Below, piece by piece: positions 6,422 through 12,686 of a stretch of 14,226 nt of DNA. The translations under genes were made by a program, and so were the position numbers. The first letter of the stretch is position 1; every line of letters begins with the position of its first letter. The notes beneath the pieces were generated by a model, which searched no databases, was not told the DNA's origin, and saw only the letters and a program-made list of their open reading frames with translations. Location of the stretch: contig JAGLUH010000332.1 of the NCBI GenBank assembly GCA_023134875.1, forward strand, positions 1 to 14,226, read 5' to 3'. Source of the DNA: Candidatus Zixiibacteriota bacterium. GTDB taxonomy: Bacteria; Zixibacteria; MSB-5A5; CAIYYT01.

Positions 6422-8704
6422 GTGATATACCGGACATTGACACGAAAGGTTATTGCCTCCACGCTATTCTGCCTGTTTCTCTCTTCTCCAGTAGTAGTAG
6501 GTCGAAACCCTTGTGGTTTCGACAAGACGCTTTTCATGCTTCGCATGAATGTCGAAAGTACAAGACTTTCGACCTACCAGGAGGTAACCCAAGCTACTCT
6601 TCGTGCGCGGCAGCCTTTCCGGTCTGCCCACAGGTTGAGTGAACGAGGGGCAGGTCAGGAGCCCTGCCGCCCACAGAACTGTCATTGCGAGTTCGCCCCA
6701 GGCGGGCGAAGCAATCTCTTGCCACTAATGAGATTGCCGCGTCGTCCGGCAATTGCCGAACTCCTCGCAATGACTGGGTTCGAGGATAATTCATGTCAGT
6801 ACACAGAATATCTTGGTTTTTATCACAGTCTCAGAAACCCTGCCGCCCACCAGTCTGCTGACTCGACCAGCTTGACCGATACCACATTCTCAGTGACACC
6901 TGATAGCTTGTTTGACAAAGGCATCAAGGTCGAGCCTCTGTCATTTGACCGACAAACATGCCACTTCGGCTCAATTATCACTCTCCTTGACCCGCAGTCC
7001 GTGCCCCGTCTGAATCATCTCGACCTACCGCAAATGTCTTCTCGTTTCGATTATGATCCCATGCTGCTGCGCTCCTACCAGGGTTCCTGGGGGGAAACGG
7101 AGTCTATTTATCCCCTCGGGATGTCGCCGTCGTCCTTGTCACGTGCCGGAGATCTTTTTGGGGATGCCGCTTTCACTCTGCCGGTGCCGGTTCCCGGGTC
7201 GGAACGGTGGCTGCGCGTTGCTCCCTCATCGAAGTATTATTTCCTGACACCGGCGCTTGCCGGTCTGGGCGCGCCGTTCGGGCGACTGGTTTGCCTCTAT
7301 CAGGAAACGCCTTCTGAAAACAGCGACAGCGCTCTCAGCAAGGTTCATGTCACGCGGGGTCGCGGCGGCTTTGCCAATACCTATGTCACTTTTGCTAATC
7401 GCTTCGGTTCGCTGGGGACGGTCTCCCTTGACGCCAGCTTTCTCAAGTACGACGGGATCAGGTTCTTCACCGAAAGCAAAGTTGAGCGTCTGCGGCTTAT
7501 CAACAACCTGACAGTGGCGAACAACACCAATCTGCGGATAGGGTTGTTTTTCAACCGCCTGCGCAACAACGAGCTCTTCTTTCCTCCACACTATGAATTC
7601 TATGGCCGCGTGTCGGACAACTACTCCGGTATTGCCGTGCAAGTTGATCGTCTGCTTGACCAGAGCCGCTCCTATGGGAGTCGGCTGACCTATCGTAACG
7701 ATGATCAGAAGCTGCGGCAGTCGTCTCTTGATTTTGATCAGCGGTTTCAAGTCATCGACGGCAACCTCTATTATCACTGGCGACGAGGTCAACATGATTT
7801 GCAGGCGGATATTGATCTCCGTTATCTTCACTACTCCGTCTACGATGACAGGGATCGCGTTTGCTATCTTCGACTGGCGCTGGGTGATCTGCTGCATCTG
7901 ACCGACAGGATCACTCTGTACGGTAATCTCTCCCTGCTGGCCGCCAGTGGCGTAACCGCCAGACCCGCCGGCTTGGCGCTGATTCATTATCAGCACGATT
8001 CCACCTGGTCGACAGCGTTACTGCTGGCGCGCGGCGTGATACTGCCGCAGGCGGAGATGAAATACCTGCCGGCGATTGCGCGCACATTTATCGCATCAGA
8101 ACCTGATTACCGAATCGAAGGCAATTGCGACCTTGATGCCGGACGAACCAACAACATGGAAGTCTTCTTCTCGTATGCGAAGGGAAGGCTTGATCTGCAT
8201 GTCCGTTCCGGAATCTCACAGATGTTCGGTCTGCCGGCCTGGCAGGTTGATGATACCGACTATTACTATAGCGATTATCACCCAATCGCTGTTGACCGCA
8301 ACCTGATATTCGCTACTACTCGACTTCACTTGTCGCTGCCGCATAATGCTTATCTCTCCGCCGCCTATGGTTACCGGCAGGTATTCAAAGATGATATCGA
8401 CTACACCTACGGCCCTGAGCATCTCGCCAACGGGCTTGTCGGTTGGCGTTACCTGATCCCCAAACTGGAGGTCACCGTGTCGGCATCGGCAGGTGTCAAG
8501 TATCGTTCCCCCACATTACGATATTTCGATGGCAGCGGCGACAACGCCAAATTCGTGGCTGAATCATTTTTGAGCTTTGATCTGAAGCGGTTCCATTTCT
8601 TCTATAACTATACGAATCTTTTCGATACCGAATACGCTCTCAACGGCCGTTTCCAGCCGGGACGTTCCCGCTGGTGGGGCTTTACCTGGGAGTTTGTCAA
8701 TTGA
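6422..8704 (+). CDS. TonB-receptor-like outer-membrane beta-barrel with repeat-derived insert near the N-terminus
   Basis: A 760-residue protein from GTG 6422, with AAGGA at 6413-6417. Residues 1-27 are a signal peptide ending SSPVVVG. Residues about 26-143 are encoded by palindromic repeats and unlike any domain I know. The mature part begins near ADSTSLTDTTFSV; DTTFSVT at 153-159 is a faint TonB-box-like match. From about residue 270 onward, alternating hydrophobic/aromatic strands suggest a barrel. The C-terminus (NYTNLFDTEYALNGRF, then WWGFTWEFVN, ending in an aromatic strand) matches the end of TonB-dependent receptors. No plug domain is recognisable between 160 and 270, so it could instead be a porin-like or plug-less barrel. 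Adjacent to the S-component gene and 15 bases before the HD gene. Likely role is passage of a small molecule across the outer membrane; substrate unknown. Confidence 0.75.
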   Translation: MIYRTLTRKVIASTLFCLFLSSPVVVGRNPCGFDKTLFMLRMNVESTRLSTYQEVTQATLRARQPFRSAHRLSERGAGQEPCRPQNCHCEFAPGGRSNLLPLMRLPRRPAIAELLAMTGFEDNSCQYTEYLGFYHSLRNPAAHQSADSTSLTDTTFSVTPDSLFDKGIKVEPLSFDRQTCHFGSIITLLDPQSVPRLNHLDLPQMSSRFDYDPMLLRSYQGSWGETESIYPLGMSPSSLSRAGDLFGDAAFTLPVPVPGSERWLRVAPSSKYYFLTPALAGLGAPFGRLVCLYQETPSENSDSALSKVHVTRGRGGFANTYVTFANRFGSLGTVSLDASFLKYDGIRFFTESKVERLRLINNLTVANNTNLRIGLFFNRLRNNELFFPPHYEFYGRVSDNYSGIAVQVDRLLDQSRSYGSRLTYRNDDQKLRQSSLDFDQRFQVIDGNLYYHWRRGQHDLQADIDLRYLHYSVYDDRDRVCYLRLALGDLLHLTDRITLYGNLSLLAASGVTARPAGLALIHYQHDSTWSTALLLARGVILPQAEMKYLPAIARTFIASEPDYRIEGNCDLDAGRTNNMEVFFSYAKGRLDLHVRSGISQMFGLPAWQVDDTDYYYSDYHPIAVDRNLIFATTRLHLSLPHNAYLSAAYGYRQVFKDDIDYTYGPEHLANGLVGWRYLIPKLEVTVSASAGVKYRSPTLRYFDGSGDNAKFVAESFLSFDLKRFHFFYNYTNLFDTEYALNGRFQPGRSRWWGFTWEFVN
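6497..6577. repeat. 81-base three-armed palindromic element inside the barrel gene
   Basis: The ends are a perfect 11-base inverted repeat (GTAGGTCGAAA at 6497-6507, TTTCGACCTAC at 6567-6577). Inside are three perfect hairpins: GTCGAAACC/GGTTTCGAC (6501-6509 with 6515-6523, loop 5), TTCATGC/GCATGAA (6533-6539 with 6543-6549, loop 3), and GTCGAAAGT/ACTTTCGAC (6551-6559 with 6565-6573, loop 5). With GTAG/CTAC closing, it can fold as a three-armed cloverleaf. It is exactly 27 codons long and lies in frame. It is probably a REP-like or mosaic palindromic repeat; no transposase is associated. Confidence 0.85.
6662..6850. repeat. 13-base direct repeat bracketing the intragenic palindrome
   Basis: CCCTGCCGCCCAC occurs at 6662-6674 and again at 6838-6850, 176 bases apart, on either side of the 94-base palindrome. 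The two copies are read in different frames by the barrel gene. The first copy also pairs with GGCAGG at 6649-6654 as a small hairpin, so it may be part of another repeat unit rather than a target duplication. The copies do not abut the palindrome ends. Confidence 0.6.
6681..6774. repeat. Three-armed palindromic repeat, copy A (intragenic)
   Basis: The ends are GTCATTGCGAG (6681-6691) and CTCGCAATGAC (6764-6774), a perfect 11-base inverted repeat. Internal arms are TTCGCCC/GGGCGAA (6692-6698 with 6704-6710), GCAATCTC/GAGATTGC (6711-6718 with 6730-6737) and CGGC/GCCG around AATT (6747-6758). Copy B is at 9348-9448 in the same orientation. The GTCATTGCGAG...GCAATCTC wording is of a type I have met in scattered bacterial genomes. 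Here it is translated within the barrel gene (HCEFAPGGRSNLL and following residues) without a stop. Confidence 0.88.
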
Positions 8705-8719
8705 GAGGGGAGGCTTGGT

Positions 8720-9268
8720 ATGGATAGAGATACCGCCTATCGACTTGTTACCGAGAAGGTGCACGAGGGCAACCTGATTAAGCATATCATCGCCGTCGAG
8801 GCGGTTATGCGGCTGTTGGCGCAGCATTTCGGCGAGGATGTCGACCGTTGGGGACTGGTGGGATTGCTGCACGATCTCGATTATTCCGAAACCCTTGATG
8901 ATCCCGACCGCCACAGCTACCTGACTGCCGAATGGCTCAAGGACTATCCGGAAATCGATGCGGCGATGATTCGGGCGATCCATTGCCATGCCGAACATGA
9001 GGAATGCCGCACGCCGCTGGAGTGGGCCTTGTATGCTACCGATCCGACTACCGGCCTGATCGTTGCTGCGGTGTTGATGCATCCCTCGAAGAAGCTGGCG
9101 CAGTTGCAGGTCAAATCGATTAAGAAACGATTCAAGGACAAACGGTTTGCCGCCGGTGCCCGCCGTGACGCTATCGCCAAATGCTCCGAGTTAGGGTTGA
9201 CCCTCGAGGAATTTCTCGGCCTGGCTCTTGACGGTATGCGCCGTATCGCTGATGAACTCGGCTTTTAG
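8720..9268 (+). CDS. HD-domain phosphohydrolase
   Basis: A 182-residue cytoplasmic protein with the metal-binding pattern of the HD superfamily: His22, the His51-Asp52 pair in LVGLLHDLDY, His88/His90/His93 in IHCHAEH, and Asp108 in YATDPTTG. The start is fixed by GGGGAGG at 8707-8713, six bases before ATG. It begins 15 bases after the barrel gene stop and is likely the last gene of the long operon, since repeats and a 260-base gap follow. Small stand-alone HD proteins of this type are annotated as putative hydrolases acting on nucleotides or other phosphate esters; the substrate cannot be read from the sequence. The C-terminal third (LTLEEFLGLALDGMRRIADEL) is helical with no extra domain. Confidence 0.9.
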   Translation: MDRDTAYRLVTEKVHEGNLIKHIIAVEAVMRLLAQHFGEDVDRWGLVGLLHDLDYSETLDDPDRHSYLTAEWLKDYPEIDAAMIRAIHCHAEHEECRTPLEWALYATDPTTGLIVAAVLMHPSKKLAQLQVKSIKKRFKDKRFAAGARRDAIAKCSELGLTLEEFLGLALDGMRRIADELGF

Positions 9269-9287
9269 TCACCGGTTTCTTGGTGTT

Positions 9288-9315
9288 AGCCGCAGGCCAG
9301 AACCTCTGCGAGGCT
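9288..9315. repeat. Imperfect hairpin after the HD gene
   Basis: AGC plus CGCAG (9288-9295) can pair with CTGCG (9306-9310) and GCT (9313-9315), with a two-base bulge and a 10-base loop. It lies 19 bases after the HD stop. There is no T-run after it, so it is more likely repeat or mRNA-end structure than a classical terminator. Confidence 0.4.
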
Positions 9316-9347
9316 GTGCCAGAAGAAAGTATGGACAGTAAAATGCG

Positions 9348-9448
9348 GTCATTGCGAGTCCGCTGTAGGCGGACGAAGCAATCTCAAGTGCTTGGCGATC
9401 AATGAGCCTGAGATTGCCACGTCCGGCAGCCGCCGGACTCGCAATGAC
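9348..9448. repeat. Three-armed palindromic repeat, copy B (intergenic)
   Basis: Its ends are identical to copy A: GTCATTGCGAG (9348-9358) and CTCGCAATGAC (9438-9448). Arms are TCCGC/GCGGA (9359-9363 with 9369-9373), GCAATCTC/GAGATTGC (9378-9385 with 9410-9417) and GTCCGGC/GCCGGAC (9421-9427 with 9432-9438). The central arm is identical to copy A, while the first and third arms differ in sequence but keep pairing. The loop of the central arm is longer (24 against 11 bases). Confidence 0.9.
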
Positions 9449-9454
9449 AAGGCT

Positions 9455-9485
9455 TTTGTCACAGCCGCCCTGTGGTTCCGACAAA
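9455..9485. repeat. Hairpin related to the 81-base element
   Basis: TTTGTC (9455-9460) pairs with GACAAA (9480-9485), and inside CACAG (9460-9464) pairs with CTGTG (9470-9474). The run CCCTGTGGTTCCGACAA (9468-9484) is close to CCCTTGTGGTTTCGACAA (6508-6525) in the first arm of the 81-base element, so this is perhaps a decayed or partial copy. Confidence 0.5.
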
Positions 9486-9519
9486 TCCTTTTTCACGTTG
9501 GCGCCTGACATGAGAACAT

Positions 9520-9525
9520 GGGAAG
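9520..9525 (+). promoter_or_regulatory. Ribosome binding site for the MFS gene
   Basis: GGGAAG lies four bases before ATG 9530. No comparable site precedes the upstream in-frame ATG 9518, so 9530 is the preferred start. Confidence 0.5.
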
Positions 9526-9529
9526 CAGC

Positions 9530-10855
9530 ATGACAACCCCAAAACGAACTGTCGTCGGCTGGGTAATGTATGATTTCGCCAATACGATCTTCTCCATGAA
9601 CATCGTTACCTTCTTCTTTGCGCCCTGGGTTGTGCTCACCCTCGGCGTGGAAGATATTTACTATTCAATCGCCTACTCAGCATCAATGATCCTGGTAGCC
9701 CTGACCATGCCCGCGCTGGGACGTCGTGCCGATCGGGGCGGGAGCAAGCTGACCAACCTTCGGCGATTTACTTATCTCTGTGTCCTGTTCACCGTTGTCC
9801 TCTCCCTGGTGGCGATATCGCATTTTAATCTTCTGCTCACCGTCGTATTGGCACTCACCTGCTTTGCCTGTGCCAACTTCTTCTATGAGGGGGGACTGAC
9901 CTTCTACAACGCTCTGCTGGCCGACGTGAGCAGCGGGGACAACATCGGCAGAATATCGGGAATCGGCGTCGGTTTCGGTTACCTGGGAGCAATTGCCGGG
10001 TTGCTGATTGTCATGCCGATTACCGAGGGTAAATTGATCCCCGGTTTTTCCGGAAGGGAATACGCCTTCTTTCCTACCGCCATTCTCTTTCTACTTCTCG
10101 CCATTCCCACCTTTCTCTGGGTAAGGGAAAAACCAACGCAAAAGCAGGGGCAAATCATTCCCGAATCATTCTTATCGGGCTGGAAGCAGGCACTCCGAGA
10201 AACCCGCAACTACCCCGGCGTGTTGCGTTTCCTTATTGCCGACTACTTGATCGAGGATGCCATCGCCACTCTGGTGATTTTCATGGCGATCTATGCCGAA
10301 GCAGTGGCGGGTTTTACCGACCCCGATAAAGTAATCCTCTTTATTTCTTCCACTCTTTTTGCCTTTGGTGGATCGCTGCTGTTCGGTTGGTTTGCCGACA
10401 AGTTCAATGGTAAACGAGCCCTCCTGGCTGCGGTTATTGGTTGGGTGGTAGTGTTATCGGCGGCAGTCTGTATCTACAACAAGACAGATTTTTTCGTGAT
10501 CGGCGCTCTTGTTGGTATTCTCCTGGGTGCCGTCTGGACGACTTCGCGTCCACTCTTGAACAGCCTGGTGCCGAAAGAGAAACTGGGACAATTCTACGGT
10601 CTCTATACGCTTTCCGGTCGGGCGGCGGCTACCATTGGCCCGCTGTTATGGGGGTTGGTGGCTTTGGTAAGCAAGCAGGAGAAACCTATCGGCAGGTTCG
10701 CACTCGATTGTCTCGACGCTGTCGGTATTGAGATCACGCCCGCTCTGGCGGGGACAATTCATTACCGCCTGGCGCTGGCCTCCCTGCTGGTGACGATGGT
10801 GGTCGGTCTGCTCATTCTGGTAAAAGTACCGGGCCGCCGCACCTACGAAGAGTAG
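9530..10855 (+). CDS. MFS permease, UMF1/Atg22-like family
   Basis: A 441-residue inner-membrane transporter with about twelve hydrophobic segments. The N-terminal signature GWVMYDFANTIFSMNIVTFF and the acidic/basic loop ADRGGSKLTNLRRFTY after the second or third helix match the MFS group usually annotated as UMF1 or vacuole-effluxer-like permeases. The substrates of bacterial members are poorly known. I chose ATG 9530 because GGGAAG precedes it; ATG 9518 would add four residues (MGSS). The gene stands alone between two palindrome-rich gaps, so it is probably transcribed on its own or by read-through. Its stop codon lies inside the left arm of a palindrome (10850-10906). Confidence 0.9.
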   Translation: MTTPKRTVVGWVMYDFANTIFSMNIVTFFFAPWVVLTLGVEDIYYSIAYSASMILVALTMPALGRRADRGGSKLTNLRRFTYLCVLFTVVLSLVAISHFNLLLTVVLALTCFACANFFYEGGLTFYNALLADVSSGDNIGRISGIGVGFGYLGAIAGLLIVMPITEGKLIPGFSGREYAFFPTAILFLLLAIPTFLWVREKPTQKQGQIIPESFLSGWKQALRETRNYPGVLRFLIADYLIEDAIATLVIFMAIYAEAVAGFTDPDKVILFISSTLFAFGGSLLFGWFADKFNGKRALLAAVIGWVVVLSAAVCIYNKTDFFVIGALVGILLGAVWTTSRPLLNSLVPKEKLGQFYGLYTLSGRAAATIGPLLWGLVALVSKQEKPIGRFALDCLDAVGIEITPALAGTIHYRLALASLLVTMVVGLLILVKVPGRRTYEE

Positions 10856-10906
10856 GCCGGTTCTTAGCCGGGGCAGCGTTCAGCCCGACCTAATCTGCCC
10901 CTACTC
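10850..10906. repeat. Palindromic element overlapping the MFS stop codon
   Basis: GAGTAGG (10850-10856) pairs perfectly with CCTACTC (10900-10906). Inside, GGGGCAG (10870-10876) pairs with CTGCCCC (10895-10901), or alternatively CCGG (10857-10860) with CCGG (10868-10871). The TAG stop of the MFS gene (10853-10855) lies in the left arm. The GTAGG...CCTAC ends and an internal GACCTA resemble the 81-base element. There is no T-run, so a rho-independent terminator is unlikely. Confidence 0.6.
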
Positions 10907-10952
10907 AATAACTTACATGAACACACCATCACTTGCGGCTTGAAATTAGAGC

Positions 10953-10980
10953 TTGCTAAAATCAGATTCCCTGATATATT
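10953..10980 (+). promoter_or_regulatory. Putative sigma-70-type promoter for the M23 peptidase gene
   Basis: TTGCTA (10953-10958) and TATATT (10975-10980) are separated by 16 bases in an A/T-rich patch just before the peptidase gene. A leader of about 30 bases would carry GGAGG at 11011-11015, four bases before the ATG. Sigma preferences of this organism are unknown. Confidence 0.45.
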
Positions 10981-11019
10981 TATCATGTACCTGCTGTTAC
11001 TCGTCCTCACGGAGGCTCG

Positions 11020-12471
11020 ATGCGATATTTCTTTCTCCTGCTCCTGAGCATATTCTTCTGTCCCGCTCTCCACGCTACCATTCCCTGGCCGATGGAGCCG
11101 TTTGATTCGGCGCAGCCGATTGGCAACAGTTGGGGAGAATATCAGAATTACGGTACCGCTTACTACATGCATCCCGGCATCGATATTATGCGTCCCGCCG
11201 GTACGCCGGTCTATGCCGTCAAGGCGGGCTGGGTCAAGGCGGTACTTACCACTTCGGCCCAATATCATTGGCGCGTGGCAATCGGCGACTCAGCATCAGC
11301 GGCAGAATGTGATGGCTGGCTCTATGCTCATCTTGTCCAAGCGACTATCGCCGTCAGTGAGGGACAACATGTGGACAGTGGACAGTACCTGGGCGATTTA
11401 ATCTATTGGCCTGTGTCCGGCTTTCATCACCTTCATTTCGCCAAGATTCGCCACAGCGGCCTCACCTGGACATCCGATTGGTGGTTCGTCGGCAATCCTC
11501 TCGATGAGCTGGTCAACATCGATGATTTCGACGAACCCTATTTTCTGGAGATCACTCCTGGCTCGATGTTCCGTTTCTGCCAGAATAACAGCAGCAACTT
11601 CTTTGCCGTTGGCCAAGCCCTCTCCGGCGATGTTGACATCATCGTTCAGGCGCATGACAAAATCGGCCACCCCTTCTGGGTGCTGACTCCTTACGCTATT
11701 GGTTATGAGATATATTCCGACTCCCTTCTTTTCGGTCCTTTCACCTCTTTTGTATTTACCGGCGAGCTGCTCTGGAATCAATCGCATCATGTCGTCTACA
11801 AGCGGAGCGGCCCCTGTATGTCGGAGGGAAATTACGACTACCGTGAATTCTACGAGATCATTACCAACCATGATGAAGATACTCTAATCACCCTATCCGA
11901 CGCCGGCGGCAAATGGGCGACAGGCCAGGTTCCCAACGACCTCTACACTGTCAAGGTGTGGGCGGCTGATCGTTTCGGCAATACCGTCGTCGAAAGCATG
12001 ACCGTCGTGACCGAAAACTACTACCAGGTCTCCGGTACGGTCGATTACAGTGACGGCAATCCCTTTCTCGCCGGTACGGCTGTGGCAATCCCTTTCACCG
12101 GCGCTGGCGCTGACACCGATTCTCTCGGTTATTTTGATTTTGGGTCACAACCGGCGGGGCGTTATCAGATCACCGCCGCGCGGGAGGGTTATGAAACCTT
12201 TGCGCACATTCGTGATATCTTTTCGCAGCAGAATTTGCTGATAACGCTGGAGCCGGCGCCTTTTGTAGATGGTGATGTTGATCATGACGGTATGGTTAAT
12301 ATCGCCGACGTTGTTTACCTGATTGCTTATATCTTTGGCGGTGGACCTCCTCCTGACCCACTTCTGGCAGGCGATGTCGACTGTAACGCGCTGGTGAATA
12401 TCGCGGATGTGGTTTATCTGATAAACTATATCTTCGGCGGTGGGCCGGAGCCATGTGCTGATTGTCCTTAA
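11020..12471 (+). CDS. Secreted M23 peptidase with carboxypeptidase-regulatory-like and dockerin domains
   Basis: A 483-residue exported protein. Residues 1-19 are a signal peptide ending PALHA. Residues about 45-165 form an M23 (LytM-like) peptidase with a complete zinc set: HPGID (His51, Asp55), LYAHL (His104) and HLHF (His137, His139). Such enzymes usually cut peptidoglycan cross-links or glycine-rich peptides. A beta-rich middle follows, then a carboxypeptidase-regulatory-like fold at about 334-412 (VSGTVDYSDG, then PAGRYQITAAREGYE). Residues 418-478 are a type I dockerin of two calcium loops: Asp419/421/423/430, and Asp452/454, Asn456, Asp463, with Ala457 where the first loop has Gly. 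The start has GGAGG four bases upstream. No cohesin or scaffoldin gene is in the window, so the dockerin partner is unknown. Likely role is cell-wall or extracellular protein processing. Confidence 0.92.
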   Translation: MRYFFLLLLSIFFCPALHATIPWPMEPFDSAQPIGNSWGEYQNYGTAYYMHPGIDIMRPAGTPVYAVKAGWVKAVLTTSAQYHWRVAIGDSASAAECDGWLYAHLVQATIAVSEGQHVDSGQYLGDLIYWPVSGFHHLHFAKIRHSGLTWTSDWWFVGNPLDELVNIDDFDEPYFLEITPGSMFRFCQNNSSNFFAVGQALSGDVDIIVQAHDKIGHPFWVLTPYAIGYEIYSDSLLFGPFTSFVFTGELLWNQSHHVVYKRSGPCMSEGNYDYREFYEIITNHDEDTLITLSDAGGKWATGQVPNDLYTVKVWAADRFGNTVVESMTVVTENYYQVSGTVDYSDGNPFLAGTAVAIPFTGAGADTDSLGYFDFGSQPAGRYQITAAREGYETFAHIRDIFSQQNLLITLEPAPFVDGDVDHDGMVNIADVVYLIAYIFGGGPPPDPLLAGDVDCNALVNIADVVYLINYIFGGGPEPCADCP

Positions 12472-12502
12472 TAGAACACACCTCTTCTTGCCGATGTAAA
12501 CA

Positions 12503-12568
12503 GAGAGCCTCCAGCTAGGGGTTCTCGGTCCCTTCGGGGAATGAGAACAGGTCTCACGAGGGGCTCTC
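12503..12568. other. Nested hairpin with UUCG loop after the M23 gene
   Basis: The inner hairpin is GTTCTC (12521-12526), GG, TCCC (12529-12532), loop TTCG (12533-12536), GGGA (12537-12540), AT, GAGAAC (12543-12548). The C(UUCG)G loop is exceptionally stable in RNA. An outer stem GAGAGCC (12503-12509) pairs with GGCTCTC (12562-12568) and can extend two pairs. It starts 32 bases after the peptidase stop. It could be an mRNA 3' structure, a small structured RNA, or part of the mobile-element end. No T-run follows. It lies in the 215-base gap 12472-12686, which holds no gene I can support. Confidence 0.55.
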
Positions 12569-12655
12569 GGCATCGCCAGCGAGATTGTGGCCCTGGTTGT
12601 GGCCTCCGGAGATATGCAGAGCAACAATCAACGTGGGCGGTTGTGCGTTTGATAT

Positions 12656-12683
12656 GTTTACGATAATGTTGTTTTTCGTAAAC
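12656..12683. repeat. Inverted repeat at the 3' end of the integrase gene
   Basis: GTTTACGA (12656-12663) and TCGTAAAC (12676-12683) form a perfect 8-base inverted repeat with a 12-base A/T-rich spacer, ending three bases from the integrase stop. It could be a terminator for the minus-strand gene or a recombinase-binding pair at an attachment site. The sequence alone does not decide. Confidence 0.5.
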
Positions 12684-12686
12684 AAG

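Larger units (their letters stand above)
9269..9529. other. Intergenic region made largely of palindromic sequence
   Basis: These 261 bases between the HD and MFS genes hold no credible gene. Three inverted-repeat segments (9288-9315, 9348-9448, 9455-9485) fill more than half of it. I see no clear T-tailed terminator and no convincing sigma-70 promoter for the MFS gene. Confidence 0.7.

Noticed and set aside
6681..6774. Possible tRNA because of the three-armed cloverleaf shape
   Set aside because: There is no anticodon-arm arrangement, no T-loop consensus and no acceptor/CCA-like end; the 11-base terminal stem and the second copy fit a repeat.
7226..7996. Minus-strand open frame of 256 codons
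   Set aside because: It is antisense to the barrel gene, which has convincing outer-membrane strands and a receptor-like C-terminus; the antisense protein shows no domain.
6422..8704. Barrel gene as a pseudogene because of the repeat insertions
   Set aside because: The frame is open from signal peptide to the aromatic C-terminal strand without any stop or frameshift, so I kept it as a gene while flagging the insert.
9269..9529. CRISPR array or small RNA cluster in the repeat-rich gap
   Set aside because: There are no regularly spaced direct repeats with unique spacers; the structure is one three-armed palindrome and smaller hairpins.
12145..12627. Minus-strand open frame of 160 codons crossing the end of the M23 gene
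   Set aside because: It is mostly antisense to the dockerin coding region, and its composition is that of a shadow frame.
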